Positions 52,649-62,342 of a DNA stretch of 64,000 nucleotides are shown in pieces. Origin of the DNA: Actinomyces gerencseriae DSM 6844. GTDB lineage: Bacteria > Actinomycetota > Actinomycetes > Actinomycetales > Actinomycetaceae. The DNA lies in contig NZ_AUBN01000010.1 of NCBI RefSeq assembly GCF_000429265.1, positions 124,001 to 188,000 of the forward strand, in the 5' to 3' direction. Each line of letters opens with the position of its first letter. Position 1 is the stretch's first letter. The notes under the pieces were generated by a model, which saw nothing but the letters and a program-made list of their open reading frames with translations, was not told the origin of the DNA and did not search any database. The position numbers were made by a program, and so were the translations under genes.

Positions 52649-53509
52649 TCACAAGGCCTCGGTGGTGATGGTGGCGCTCATCGACCACGACGAACCGGGC
52701 CCGAGCACGGGCGCGTCCTGACGCACCGCCGCCGTCTCGACGCACAGGAAGGAGGCGAATTCGTCGTCGGCGAGATCCGCGATCCGCGAGGCCCCCCGGG
52801 ACCACGGGTTCCACACGACCGTCGTCGGCGAGCCCGTGCCCCTCACCACGATCGCGCGCCCGTTGCCGGGATCCGTCACGCGCACCGGCGCCTCGGATCG
52901 ATAGATGCGATCGATGGGTCCGGCGATTCTCAGGGGCCCGTCCTGCACCCCTCCGGAGGCGCCCTCCTCGGCGTACTCGGCCCCCTCCAGGCCGGTCAGG
53001 ACGCAGGCCGTGACGTCGTGCACCGCCAGATAGGTGTGCAGCGCGGCCTCGACCGGACGCGGCCCGGTCCCCGTGTTGCGTAGCGACAGGCTCACGGTCA
53101 GCGTCTCCCCCGCCGTCACCTCGTAGAGCGCGACCAGGGCGTCGTGCTCCAGGCTCAGCAGCGCGCGGACCCCGCCCCCGGACGTGGACTCGACCGACCG
53201 CAGCGACCAGTTCATGATCCGCGCCCAACCGTGCTTGGGCCTGGAGGTACCCCGCGGCCCCGCGGTGAACCACGGCAGGCACAGGGGGATCCCCCCGCGG
53301 ATGGCGGTCTCCCCGTCGAAGCGGGCCCGCTGCGAGACGAACACGACCGGCCGGCCGCCCCGCGGCGTCCAGGCCGTCAGATGCGCCCCGAAGAGGTGGA
53401 TCTCGGCGCTGCCCGCGGGCGCGTCGATCAGCAGGCGGGGCTGGTCCCCCCGACCGGGGCCCAGGGCCGCGGTGCGCGGAAGACGAGGACGGTCGGCATC
53501 GGCGCTCAT
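52649..53509 (-). CDS. D-hexose-6-phosphate mutarotase-like protein (YeaD family)
   Basis: The 286-residue beta-sandwich protein belongs to the aldose-1-epimerase superfamily, YeaD branch: HLFGAHLTAWTPRG, RGGIPLCLPWF, PKHGWARI with the catalytic His, and HTYLAVHDV. The Glu in FLCVETAAV is the likely general base. It interconverts anomers of glucose 6-phosphate or related sugars. The ATG at 53509 lies 6 nt after TAGCGT. It is divergent from a HAD phosphatase gene. Confidence 0.88.
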   Translation of the reverse strand: MSADADRPRLPRTAALGPGRGDQPRLLIDAPAGSAEIHLFGAHLTAWTPRGGRPVVFVSQRARFDGETAIRGGIPLCLPWFTAGPRGTSRPKHGWARIMNWSLRSVESTSGGGVRALLSLEHDALVALYEVTAGETLTVSLSLRNTGTGPRPVEAALHTYLAVHDVTACVLTGLEGAEYAEEGASGGVQDGPLRIAGPIDRIYRSEAPVRVTDPGNGRAIVVRGTGSPTTVVWNPWSRGASRIADLADDEFASFLCVETAAVRQDAPVLGPGSSWSMSATITTEAL

Positions 53510-53515
53510 GGGACC

Positions 53516-53521
53516 ACGCTA
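53516..53521 (-). promoter_or_regulatory. -10 box of the mutarotase gene
   Basis: TAGCGT lies 6 nt before the ATG at 53509. Two bases further, TAGGCT (53523-53528) on the plus strand may serve the divergent HAD gene. Confidence 0.45.
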
Positions 53522-53584
53522 GTAGGCTTGCCGCGTCCTGTCCGACGTTCTCCACGGCCGAGATGAGAGCGAGCGCCCTTGAGC

Positions 53585-54286
53585 ATGAGACCGAGCACGA
53601 GACCGCCCTCCCCTCCCGCAGGGGGCGCCGCGGTCGAGCTCTCCGCCGTCCTGCTGGATCTGGACGGCACCATCACGGACTCGGCCCCCGCCATCGTCGC
53701 GTCCTTCTCGGCGACCTTCGCGGACCTGGGCATCGCCGTGCCCGACCACGCGACCCTCATGGGCTTCGTCGGGCCGCCGCTGGCGGACACCTTCGCGCAC
53801 TACGCCGGGCTCACCGGCCCAGAGGGTGCGCGCGCCGCGGCGCTCTACCGCTCGCACTACCGCGAGCTCATGCACCGGGCCCCGGTCTACGAGGGGATGC
53901 CCGAGCTCGTGCGCTCCCTGCACGACGCCGGGGTGCCCCTGGCCCTGGCGACCTCCAAACGGGAGTCCCTGGCCCGGCAGATCATCGAGCGCGCCGGCCT
54001 CGGCCCGTGCTTCACCGCCGTGGCGGGGGCCGCCGACGACGACCGGGGCGGGGCGAAGGCCACCGTCATCGCCCGTGCGCTGACGCTGCTGTCCGCGGCC
54101 GGAGCGGGCACAGGACGAACGGTGCACGTCGGCGATCGCAGGTACGACGTCGACGGAGCCCGGCAGGCGGGCGTGGAGTGCATCGGCGCGCTGTGGGGCT
54201 ACGGCGATGCGACCGAGCTGGCGGGAGCGCGCTGGCTGGCCGCCGACGTCCCCGAGCTGGCCTCCTTGCTGGGAACGGAGATATGA
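53585..54286 (+). CDS. HAD-superfamily phosphatase (phosphoglycolate phosphatase-like)
   Basis: The 233-residue protein has HAD motif I DLDGTITDS, motif II in ALATSKRES, and motif III/IV around VHVGDRRYDVDGAR. The cap domain between motifs I and II is helical, as in Gph/PpaX-type enzymes. Phosphoglycolate, pyrophosphate or nucleotide monophosphates are possible substrates. ATG 53585 is used; a TTG two codons upstream is the alternative. It is followed after 3 nt by the AI-2E transporter gene, so they form an operon. Confidence 0.85.
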   Translation: MRPSTRPPSPPAGGAAVELSAVLLDLDGTITDSAPAIVASFSATFADLGIAVPDHATLMGFVGPPLADTFAHYAGLTGPEGARAAALYRSHYRELMHRAPVYEGMPELVRSLHDAGVPLALATSKRESLARQIIERAGLGPCFTAVAGAADDDRGGAKATVIARALTLLSAAGAGTGRTVHVGDRRYDVDGARQAGVECIGALWGYGDATELAGARWLAADVPELASLLGTEI

Positions 54287-54289
54287 GAC

Positions 54290-55687
54290 ATGACGCAGAA
54301 GAACTCGGGGCAGGAGGATCCGACTCCGGACCCGCCCGCCCCCTCCGGGGCCCGCGCGCGGTCCGCGGCCGACGCCCCCGCGCCGGCCGGTGGGACGACG
54401 AACCTCCACCGACCCCACCGGCGAGGACTCGGAGCCCGACTGCGCGACGGGCACGACGCCCTGTCGCGCGCCATCGACCGGGCCGAGGAGGCCAGGCGGA
54501 CCGCGCGAGCCGAGCAACTGCGCTACGAGGACGCCGGTGAGACCGCGGCGGCGTCGCCCGCCGCCCCGACCACACGCACCGCGGCCCTCGAGACGCTGCC
54601 CTCCTGGCTGGTGCGGGGCGGGATCGGGGCCTGGCTGCTGCTGGGGATCGTCATCGTCATCGCTCTGATCTTCTTCATCACCTCCTGGATCATCCCGGTG
54701 TTCATCGGGGTGTTCACGGCCCTCGTCCTCACCTCGATCCTCCAGCCCCTGGTCAACCTGTTCGCCCGGATCATGCCGCGCTACCCCGCCACCTTCCTGG
54801 GGCTGCTGACCGCGGTGGGAGCGGTGGTCGGGCTCCTCTTCTACGTGGTCACCTCGGTCACCAACCAGTGGAGCATCCTGGCCACGCAGTTCTCCGACGG
54901 CGTGAACACGATCATGGACTTCGTGGAGCACGGCCCCCTCCCCATGCACCTGACCGAGGCCGAGGTCATGGGACAGGTTCAGCGCCTGGTCGAGCAGGGG
55001 CGGGACTACGTGCAGTCCAACGCACCGACCCTGGCCACCGAGGTGCTGTCGAACGCGAGGACCGTCGTCGATGTCTTCGCGGTCCTGGCGCTGGCGATCT
55101 TCTCCACGATCTTCTTCCTCGCCTCGGGCGGTCGCATGTGGCGCTGGTTCCTCAACGAGCTCCCGGCCGCCATGCGCGAGTCCGTGCACCGGGCGGCGGG
55201 CGCCGGCTGGTACACCTTCGCCGGCTACGCGCGCGGCACGGTCATCGTGGCGCTGACCGACGCCGTCATGGCGGGAATCTTCCTGCAGATCGTGGGGGTC
55301 CCGCTCGCCGCGCCGCTGGCCGTCCTGGTGTTCATCGGCGCCTTCATCCCCATGATCGGCGCGCCGACCGCCATGGGCATCGCGATGGTGGTGGCACTGG
55401 CCTCCAAGGGCTTCATCACGATGATCGTGGTGGGTCTGGGGGTCGCCGGGATCGGCCAGATCGAGGGGCACATCCTGCAGCCGCTCATCATGGGGCGGCA
55501 GGTCTCCCTGCATCCGGTCGTCGTCATCATCGCCGTGGCCGTGGGCACCTACTCCGTGGGGCTGCTGGGGGCGATCGTCGCCGTCCCGCTGATCAGCGTG
55601 CTGTGGTCCGTCTACTCCGAGCTGCACGTCAAGGACGCCCCGGTCGTGGGCGAGCTGCCCGCGTACCCCGGCGGAAAGGACGGCTGA
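54290..55687 (+). CDS. AI-2E family transporter
   Basis: The 465-residue protein has a hydrophilic N-terminal 110 residues rich in Ala, Arg and Pro, then a TqsA/PerM-like core of about eight membrane helices: FFITSWIIPVFIGVFTALVL, then FLGLLTAVGAVVGLLF, then GVPLAAPLAVLVFIGAFIPMIG and GHILQPLIMGRQVSLHPVVVI, the last being typical for this family. Function in actinobacteria is not settled; export of AI-2 or Na+(Li+)/H+ antiport have been shown for members elsewhere. It is 3 nt behind the HAD gene and converges on dnaE2. Confidence 0.9.
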   Translation: MTQKNSGQEDPTPDPPAPSGARARSAADAPAPAGGTTNLHRPHRRGLGARLRDGHDALSRAIDRAEEARRTARAEQLRYEDAGETAAASPAAPTTRTAALETLPSWLVRGGIGAWLLLGIVIVIALIFFITSWIIPVFIGVFTALVLTSILQPLVNLFARIMPRYPATFLGLLTAVGAVVGLLFYVVTSVTNQWSILATQFSDGVNTIMDFVEHGPLPMHLTEAEVMGQVQRLVEQGRDYVQSNAPTLATEVLSNARTVVDVFAVLALAIFSTIFFLASGGRMWRWFLNELPAAMRESVHRAAGAGWYTFAGYARGTVIVALTDAVMAGIFLQIVGVPLAAPLAVLVFIGAFIPMIGAPTAMGIAMVVALASKGFITMIVVGLGVAGIGQIEGHILQPLIMGRQVSLHPVVVIIAVAVGTYSVGLLGAIVAVPLISVLWSVYSELHVKDAPVVGELPAYPGGKDG

Positions 55688-55701
55688 GCGGCTCGGGGCG
55701 A

Positions 55702-58700
55702 TCAGCACCAGTCGCGGCTGCCCGTCGAGGCGATGCCCTCCAGGGCATCGAGACGGTCGGCGACCAGGGCGGTGACGCCGTCGGCGGACTCGACCAGACC
55801 GCGCACGATCAACGCGCTCGCACGCCGGCCGACGCGACGGTAGCGCTTCCACATCCCCGCGGAGCAGACGACGTTGAGCAGGCCGGTCTCGTCCTCGAGG
55901 TTGAGGAAGACGGTGCCGGCCGCGGTACCGGGGCGTTGACGGTGGGTGACGACTCCGGCGACGCGCACGCGTTCACCCGAGTCCCGCCGGACGACCTCGG
56001 AGATGGTCAGGACCCCGGCCCGCGCCAGTCCCGCTCTCACGAAGACCGTCGGATAGCCCTGCGTGGAGGTGCCCGTCAGACGCAGGTCGGCCGTCTGCCG
56101 CTCGCGATCGGTCATGGGATCCAGGTGCGGGGCGCGGGCGCCGACCGCGGTCCCGGGCAGTGGCGGTTGGTACCACTGGTCGATCGTCTCCGCCCCGCCC
56201 GTCGGACGGCCTCCCCCTGGCCCGCCGCGCTCCCCGGACTCCCCGGCGAGCACCCCGGCGGCCCACAGGGCCCGCCGCCTCCCGACTCCCAGTGAGGCCA
56301 AGGCCCCGGCGGCGGCGAGGGTCTCCAGACGGCGGCGGCTCAGGCGCACGCGTCGTGCGAGGTCGGCGACATCGGTGTAGGGGCCGTGGGCGAGGCGCTC
56401 GGAGACGATCGCGGAGGCGGCCCGCCCGCCCAGGCCCTTGAGAGGGGCCAGGCCGAGACGCACCGCGAGATCGGGGTGGATGTCCAGAGGGCTCAGGGCG
56501 TCCGGCGACGGGCGCAGCGGCTCCCAGCCGGTCTCCCGACCCGCTCCTCCCCGAAGCATCCGCCCGGCCTCCTGCCGACGCGTGCGGACACGGGCTTCCT
56601 CGTGCGAGGCGTTGACATCGGCTGGCAGGACGCGCACGCCGTGCCGTCGGGCGTCGGCGACGAGGGACTGCGGGGACCAGAAGCCCATCGGCTGGGCCGC
56701 CAGCAGCCCCGCGTAGAAGTCCTCGGGCCGCCGGGCCTTGAGCCAGGCGGAGGCGTAGACCAGATGCGCGAAGGAGAAGGCGTGGGACTCGGGGAAGCCG
56801 AAGTCGGCGAAGGCCCGCAGCCTGTCGAAGACGACCTCGGCGGTGGCGGCGTCGATGCCCCGGGCGATCATCCCCTCCACCAGGCGCAGGTGCAGGGCCT
56901 CCATGCGCTCCATCGAGCGCTTGGAGCCCATGGCCCGGCGCAGGGCGTCGGCCTCGGCGGGGCTGAACCCGGCGGCGTCGACCGCGATCTGCATGAGCTG
57001 CTCCTGGAAGAGGGGGACCCCGAGGGTCTTGGCCAGGGCCGGTCTAAGGGAGTCGTGGAGGTAGTCGACCTCCTCTCGGCCGAGCCGGCGACGGATGTAG
57101 GGGTTGACGGCGTCGCCCTGGATGGGGCCGGGGCGCACGAGAGCGACTTCGACGACGATGTCGTAGAAGGTTCGCGGGCGCAGGCGCGGCAGGGTGGCCA
57201 TCTGGGCACGGGACTCGACTTGGAAGACGCCGACCGTGTCCGCGGCGCTCAGCAGCCGGTAGACGGCCGGGTCCTCCTCGGGAAGCGTGTGCAGTCCCCA
57301 GGCCCGACCGGTCCGGGCGCGTCGCAGGACGCCGGCATCGCCACGAGGATCCGCCGCGGGCACCCGCTCCCCGCGCTCGGCGAGGCCGGTGAAGGCCAGG
57401 CGCAGCGCGGTGAGCACGCCCAGACCCAGCAGGTCGAACTTGACCAGGCCCGCGCTCGCGCAGTCGTCCTTGTCCCACTGCAGGACGGTTCGTCCCTCCA
57501 TCGCGGCCCACCGCACCGGGCAGACCTCGGTGACGGGGCGGTCGGCCAGGACCATGCCGCCGGGGTGGACGCCGAGATGACGGGGGAGCCTCAGCAGGCG
57601 CTCGGCGATGTCGAGGACCCGCTCCGGAGGCTCCTCGGTCACCGGGCGCGGCGCGCGGTCGGCCGCCACGGAGCCCGCGCCGTCGGTGCGCACGCTCCCC
57701 CATCGGTCCATCCGGCCGGCCCAGGCGTCCTGGAGGCCGGGGGGATGGCCGAGGGCGCGGGCGGCGTCGCGAACGGCGGAGCGGGGGCGGTAGGAGATGA
57801 CGTTGGCGACCTGGGCGGCGCGCTCCCGTCCGTAACGGGTGTAGACGTGCTGGATGACCTCCTCCCGGCGGCAGGCCTCGATGTCGAGGTCGATATCCGG
57901 GTAGCCGATTCGGTCGGGCGACAGGAAGCGCTCGAAGAGCATCTTGTGACGCACGGCGTCGACGGCGGTGATGCCCAGCGCGTAGCAGACGGCCGAGTTG
58001 GCGGCGCTCCCCCGCCCCTGGCACAGGATCCCCGAGGACTCGCAGAAGTCGACGATGGAGCGGACGATGAGGAAGTAGCCGGGAAAGCCGAGGGACTCGA
58101 TGACGTCGAGCTCGTGGGCGAGCGCGTTCCAGGCCGCGCGGTCCCCCTCGGGCGGGCCGTAGCGCTCCAGCGCTCCGCGCCGGGTGAGCTCCCGCAGCCA
58201 GGTGGCGGGGGTGTGACCGGGTGGCACCTCGACGGCGGGCAGGTCCGGGACGACCAGCGACAGGTCGAAGACGAGATCCTGCGCGACCTCGGCCGCGGCG
58301 TCGACGGCGTGCGGTGCGCGCCGGTGAAGACGAGCCATGTCCGCCGGGCCGCGCAGCCAGCGCCCGAGTGCGGGCAGATGCCCGCGGGCGCCCTCCAGAT
58401 CCGTGCGCAGCCGGGTGGCCGTCAGGACGTCGGCCAGACGGGAGTCTCCGGGACGCGCGCAGCGGATCGCGCCGGTGGCGAGCAGTGGGAGCCGGTGGGC
58501 GGCGGCCAGAGCGCTGAGGACGTCGGTGACGGCGGCGTCGGTGGGGCCGCCGTCGAGGGCGAGCTCGACGGCGAGCGAGTCGGGTCCGATGAGGTCGACG
58601 AGTCCGCCCAGGACGGCGTCGGCGGCGCGGCGGTCCCAGGTGGTCGGACGGCGCGGGTCGCCGAGGGCCCGGCGCAAGGGGCCGTTGGCGGTGCCGGTCA

Positions 58701-59160
58701 GGACCAGGCAGGAGCATGCGGCACTCGCGGCTCCGCCGGTGCCGCGCAGTGCGGTGGCGAGCTCGGGGAGACGATGAGCGGGGTCGGCGCGGTGACCGGC
58801 GCTGAGGTTGTGATGGGACACGGCGGCGCTCAGACGGCGGTAGCCGACCGGATCGCGGGCCAGGACGGGCAGGCGGGCGCCGCCTTCCAGGGCGAGCTCG
58901 GCACCGTGGACAGTGGGAAGACCGTGGGCGCGACCGGCCTCGGCGTGCTTGACGATGCCGGGCAGCCCGTCGTGATCGGTCAGGGCGAGCGCCTCCAGGC
59001 CCAGCTCGACGGCGGAGGCGACGAGGTCCTCCGGCTCATTGGCGCCGTCGAGGAAGGAGTAGGCGGAGTGGGCGTGGAGCTCGGCGTAGCGGTGGGTGAA
59101 GACGCGAGCAGGATTCACGACGTCGCGGGGCGAGGCGCCGCGCCCCCCTTTATCGAACAT
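55702..59160 (-). CDS. dnaE2: Error-prone DNA polymerase III alpha DnaE2
   Basis: DnaE2 is the translesion and mutagenic C-family polymerase that works with ImuB. The 1152-residue chain has an N-terminal PHP domain (YAELHAHSAYSFLDGA), the polymerase palm with catalytic acids in PDIDLDIE, FQVESRAQMATLPRLRPR, the helix-hairpin-helix region, and a C-terminal OB fold (VRVAGVVTHRQRPGTA). The early RGSAANSAVCYALGI is typical of the DnaE2 branch. The ATG at 59160 lies 6 nt after TAGTGT (59167-59172). A LexA-like sequence overlaps the start. imuB lies 3.4 kb away on the same strand. Confidence 0.95.
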   Translation of the reverse strand: MFDKGGRGASPRDVVNPARVFTHRYAELHAHSAYSFLDGANEPEDLVASAVELGLEALALTDHDGLPGIVKHAEAGRAHGLPTVHGAELALEGGARLPVLARDPVGYRRLSAAVSHHNLSAGHRADPAHRLPELATALRGTGGAASAACSCLVLTGTANGPLRRALGDPRRPTTWDRRAADAVLGGLVDLIGPDSLAVELALDGGPTDAAVTDVLSALAAAHRLPLLATGAIRCARPGDSRLADVLTATRLRTDLEGARGHLPALGRWLRGPADMARLHRRAPHAVDAAAEVAQDLVFDLSLVVPDLPAVEVPPGHTPATWLRELTRRGALERYGPPEGDRAAWNALAHELDVIESLGFPGYFLIVRSIVDFCESSGILCQGRGSAANSAVCYALGITAVDAVRHKMLFERFLSPDRIGYPDIDLDIEACRREEVIQHVYTRYGRERAAQVANVISYRPRSAVRDAARALGHPPGLQDAWAGRMDRWGSVRTDGAGSVAADRAPRPVTEEPPERVLDIAERLLRLPRHLGVHPGGMVLADRPVTEVCPVRWAAMEGRTVLQWDKDDCASAGLVKFDLLGLGVLTALRLAFTGLAERGERVPAADPRGDAGVLRRARTGRAWGLHTLPEEDPAVYRLLSAADTVGVFQVESRAQMATLPRLRPRTFYDIVVEVALVRPGPIQGDAVNPYIRRRLGREEVDYLHDSLRPALAKTLGVPLFQEQLMQIAVDAAGFSPAEADALRRAMGSKRSMERMEALHLRLVEGMIARGIDAATAEVVFDRLRAFADFGFPESHAFSFAHLVYASAWLKARRPEDFYAGLLAAQPMGFWSPQSLVADARRHGVRVLPADVNASHEEARVRTRRQEAGRMLRGGAGRETGWEPLRPSPDALSPLDIHPDLAVRLGLAPLKGLGGRAASAIVSERLAHGPYTDVADLARRVRLSRRRLETLAAAGALASLGVGRRRALWAAGVLAGESGERGGPGGGRPTGGAETIDQWYQPPLPGTAVGARAPHLDPMTDRERQTADLRLTGTSTQGYPTVFVRAGLARAGVLTISEVVRRDSGERVRVAGVVTHRQRPGTAAGTVFLNLEDETGLLNVVCSAGMWKRYRRVGRRASALIVRGLVESADGVTALVADRLDALEGIASTGSRDWC

Positions 59161-59166
59161 GCGTAC
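59153..59166. promoter_or_regulatory. Weak LexA-box candidate at the dnaE2 start
   Basis: TCGAAC-ATGC-GTAC has one perfect half of the actinobacterial SOS box (TCGAAC-N4-GTTCGA) and a degenerate second half. The position over the transcription start suits repression. Confidence 0.35.
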
Positions 59167-59172
59167 ACACTA
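59167..59172 (-). promoter_or_regulatory. -10 box of dnaE2
   Basis: TAGTGT lies 6 nt before the ATG at 59160. Confidence 0.45.
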
Positions 59173-59384
59173 CGACGCGTTCGGCGCACGGACCATCCCG
59201 ATGCCGGCCGATCCCGCGGGCGCGCGACGGCTCCGAGGGGCGTCGCCCGCCGGATGCCGTTCATCGCTCGGGCATGCTTACCGCTCCGCCGCTGATCACG
59301 ACTAGGGTGGGGCCGCTCCGGTCATGAGCCGCGACCCCGCGTCCGGCTCGCGACCGGCCCACATCCTCGATCCCGGGACACGCC

Positions 59385-60872
59385 ATGACCACACCCACTG
59401 CTCGAACGGATCAACCGGACCGGCCCGCGGCCCAGGACCCCACCTCCGCCGAGGGCCTGCGCCGCTCACTGCGCAGCCGCCATCTCACCATGATCTCCAT
59501 CGGCGGGGCGATCGGCACCGGCCTGTTCGTGGCCTCGGGCGCCACGATCTCCCAGGCCGGCCCCGGTGGTGCGCTGGTCGCCTACGCGGCCATCGGCGTC
59601 ATGGTGTGGCTCATCATGCAGTCGCTGGGCGAGATGGCGGCCTACCTGCCGGTGGCCGGGTCCTTCGGCGAGTACGGGACGCGCTTCGTCTCGCCGTCCT
59701 TCGGATTCGCCATCGGCTGGAACTACTGGTTCAACTGGGCGATCACAGTGGCGGCCGAGCTGGTGGCGGCCGCCCTGGTGATGAAGTACTGGATGCCGGA
59801 CGTGCCCTCGATCGTCTGGTCGGGACTGTTCCTGCTCATCCTGTTCGGCATCAACGCGCTGTCCACGCGCGCCTACGGCGAGAGCGAGTTCTGGTTCGCG
59901 ACCATCAAGGTCATGGCGGTGGTCGTCTTCCTCATCCTGGGTGTGGCCATGATCGTCGGGATTTTGGGCGAGTCCCCGGGCACTGGCAACTGGACGGTCG
60001 ACGAGGCCCCCTTCGTGGGCGGCGGTGAGGGGATCCTGCTGGTGCTCCTGGTGGCCGGCTACTCGTTCCAGGGCACCGAACTCATCGGCACCGCCGCCGG
60101 CGAGGCCTCCCACCCGGAGGTGACGATCCCGCGGGCGATCCGCACGATCTTCTGGCGCATCCTGCTGTTCTACATCGGGGCGATCGCCGTCATAGGCTTC
60201 CTCATCCCCTACACCAACCCGAACCTGCTCAACACCTCGGAGGAGAACATCTCGATCAGCCCCTTCACTCTGATCTTCGAGCGCGCCGGCGTACTGGGGG
60301 CGGCCAGCCTCATGAACGCCGTCATCCTCACCTCGGTGCTCTCGGCGGGGACCTCCGGCCTGTACTCCTCGACCCGCATGCTCTTCGCCCTGGCCGAGCG
60401 CGGCCACGCCCCGCGCTTCCTGACGCGGCTGAGCCGCCACCAGGTACCGCTCAACGCCCTGCTGGCCACCACGCTCGTGGGCCTGGCCGGTTTCCTGACG
60501 TCCCTGGTGGGCGATGGACGGGCTTACGAGCTGCTGCTGACCGTCTCGGCCCTGGCGGGATTCATCACCTGGGCGGGGATCTCCTGGTGCCACTGGAAGT
60601 TCCGCATGGCCATGCGCGCGCAGGGGCGGGGCCTGGACGAGCTGCCGTACCGGGCGCGCTTCTTCCCCGCGGGGGCCGTCGTCGCCCTGGCCGCCTGCCT
60701 GGCGATCATCGTGGGGCAGGCCTACGAGCCGGCGACCTCCGGGACGCCCCTGGGCGACATCCTCATGTCCTACGTGGGCGTGCCGGTGTTCTTCGCCCTG
60801 TGGTGGGGCCACAAGCTGGTGACGCGGGCCCCGAAGGTGGATCCGGCGACGGCGGAGCTCGGGCGGGGCTGA
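59385..60872 (+). CDS. lysP: Amino acid permease, LysP-like
   Basis: The 495-residue APC-superfamily permease has about 12 membrane helices. It follows E. coli LysP closely as I recall that sequence: MISIGGAIGTGLFVASG, LGEMAAYLPVAGSFGEYG, FSFQGTELIG-like SFQGTELIGTAAGEASHPEVTIP and SISPFTLIFERAGVL. Lysine is the likely substrate, taken up with protons; other basic amino acids are possible. The ATG at 59385 follows a weak GGGA. It sits alone between dnaE2 and the SatD operon, interrupting the imuB-dnaE2 neighbourhood. Confidence 0.88.
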   Translation: MTTPTARTDQPDRPAAQDPTSAEGLRRSLRSRHLTMISIGGAIGTGLFVASGATISQAGPGGALVAYAAIGVMVWLIMQSLGEMAAYLPVAGSFGEYGTRFVSPSFGFAIGWNYWFNWAITVAAELVAAALVMKYWMPDVPSIVWSGLFLLILFGINALSTRAYGESEFWFATIKVMAVVVFLILGVAMIVGILGESPGTGNWTVDEAPFVGGGEGILLVLLVAGYSFQGTELIGTAAGEASHPEVTIPRAIRTIFWRILLFYIGAIAVIGFLIPYTNPNLLNTSEENISISPFTLIFERAGVLGAASLMNAVILTSVLSAGTSGLYSSTRMLFALAERGHAPRFLTRLSRHQVPLNALLATTLVGLAGFLTSLVGDGRAYELLLTVSALAGFITWAGISWCHWKFRMAMRAQGRGLDELPYRARFFPAGAVVALAACLAIIVGQAYEPATSGTPLGDILMSYVGVPVFFALWWGHKLVTRAPKVDPATAELGRG

Positions 60873-60945
60873 GCTCCCGGCTCCCGATGCCCTCACCGGG
60901 GCGCGGGGCGCCGACGCGCCCTCGACGAGCGGCTCTCAGCAGCTC

Positions 60946-61638
60946 TCAACGGATCAGGAGCGCAGCGGCCAGAACGGCGAGAGTCCACGAGGCGAGGGAG
61001 CCGATGAGGAACTCCTCGGCCTTGCCGCCCCCTTCGTCCCGGCTGATCTCGGGGAAGCGGACGACGCCCTTGGCGGCGATGACCGCCGCGATGGCGGTGT
61101 GGTGCGCGCCCGCGGAGGCGAGCAGGAGCAGAAGGATCCGCTCCAGGGGCCCGATCCAGCGCCCTCCGCGCAGAGGGGCGTCACCGTCCGCCTCCGCGGC
61201 GTCGCTCGCCCTCGTCCGCCCGCGGGCGACCGCGAGCAGGTCGATCACGAGGCGATTGGCGGGCGTCGTCAGCAGGAGGAGGCAGCCCGCCCCTTGGCAC
61301 AGGTCGGCGGCGCGCCGGGCGGCGGCCTGCGGCTCATCCTGAAGCGCCGCGCACAGGGCGACGACGGCGAGGACGGCGCCCCAGCACCCGAGACTCGCAC
61401 GGGGACCGACGACCAGCCGGGCCAGGACGCTCCACAGGCCGGCCAGCAGAATCGCCGCGGCGGTCTGCCACCACGGCAGGCCGAGCACGAGAGCGCCGAG
61501 CAGCGCCCCGACGACCAGGACAACGATCTGCGCCGTCACCAGCTCGGGCGCAGCACGGCGCCGGAGGACGGGGCGGTCCGCGCCCCCGGGGGCGAGAACG
61601 GCCATGATGCCGAGCAGGAGGGTCAGCAGAGCGGTCAC
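60946..61638 (-). CDS. Membrane protein in the satD operon
   Basis: The 230-residue protein has about six membrane helices: two at the N-terminus (LLTLLLGIMAVLAPGG, VTAQIVVLVVGALLGALVL), more in the middle, and LIGSLASWTLAVLAAALLIR at the C-terminus. SatD-type genes often neighbour a DUF3307-like membrane protein, which this probably is; I cannot confirm the domain. Its ATG overlaps the satD stop by four bases, so the two are translationally coupled and probably work together. Confidence 0.75.
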   Translation of the reverse strand: MTALLTLLLGIMAVLAPGGADRPVLRRRAAPELVTAQIVVLVVGALLGALVLGLPWWQTAAAILLAGLWSVLARLVVGPRASLGCWGAVLAVVALCAALQDEPQAAARRAADLCQGAGCLLLLTTPANRLVIDLLAVARGRTRASDAAEADGDAPLRGGRWIGPLERILLLLLASAGAHHTAIAAVIAAKGVVRFPEISRDEGGGKAEEFLIGSLASWTLAVLAAALLIR

Positions 61639-62342
61639 CGGGAGGCCCCCGTCCCCCGCGGCCCCGCGCCCCCGTCGCCCGCCACCGCGGGGAACAGGGC
61701 CTGGGCCGCGAGCAGCCCTGCGCCCGTGCCCCGCGCCAACGCCGAGACGGCGGACTGGGTCACGCCCTCGGCAGCGGCAGCCTCGACCTGCGTGGCGCCC
61801 ATGAGGAGTCGTCCCATCAGTCGGCGCGGTCGGTCGCGCATCCGCTGAAGCGCCTGATCCCTGAACGTGAGCATCGCGTTGGCGACCTGTTCATGCTCCC
61901 GCCGGAGGTCATCCGTGCGCCGCGCCGCGCCGTCGAGCGCGTCCGCGCCCAGGCGCACGCGGGTGCGGACGAAGTCGAGTCCCGCATCCTGGGCGGCGTG
62001 CGCGGAGTCGATGGCCTCCCGCGCCAGCCACCAGGCGGAGCCGTCCTGGACGGCGGCGGCGCCGGCCCCCACCTCCCGGATCTCCCCCGCGCCCACGCCG
62101 AAACGCAGCGACAGGGCATCCGGGAGGAGGAGCTGGGCGCGCAGGGTGAGCGTGAGAGCCGTGCCGAGGTCGCGCGCGACCGCCTGGAACTCGTCGCCAA
62201 CGGTCGCGTACGGGCCCCGGAGAAGGTCGAGCCCCTCACCGGCACGAGCGAGGACGTCGAGGAAGATCTGCTGAGCTCGATCGCGGTCGGGGAGATCTCG
62301 CGAGCCCACGATGTCGGCGATGACGGCGTAGCAAATGTGCAC
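61635..62342 (-). CDS. SatD family protein, possible cyclase-like fold
   Basis: The 235-residue protein matches the SatD family by ICYAVIADIVGSRDLPDR, ATVGDEFQAVARDLGTAL, LRFGVGAGEI, a coiled region, and a C-terminal helix-turn-helix-like segment (EAAAAEGVTQSAVSALARG). The ADIVGSR/VGDEFQ pair recalls the two metal-binding acidic positions of class III nucleotidyl cyclases. SatD was named in streptococci in an acid-tolerance operon, but its activity is not established. The GTG at 62342 lies 6 nt after TATCCT. Confidence 0.82.
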   Translation of the reverse strand: MHICYAVIADIVGSRDLPDRDRAQQIFLDVLARAGEGLDLLRGPYATVGDEFQAVARDLGTALTLTLRAQLLLPDALSLRFGVGAGEIREVGAGAAAVQDGSAWWLAREAIDSAHAAQDAGLDFVRTRVRLGADALDGAARRTDDLRREHEQVANAMLTFRDQALQRMRDRPRRLMGRLLMGATQVEAAAAEGVTQSAVSALARGTGAGLLAAQALFPAVAGDGGAGPRGTGASR

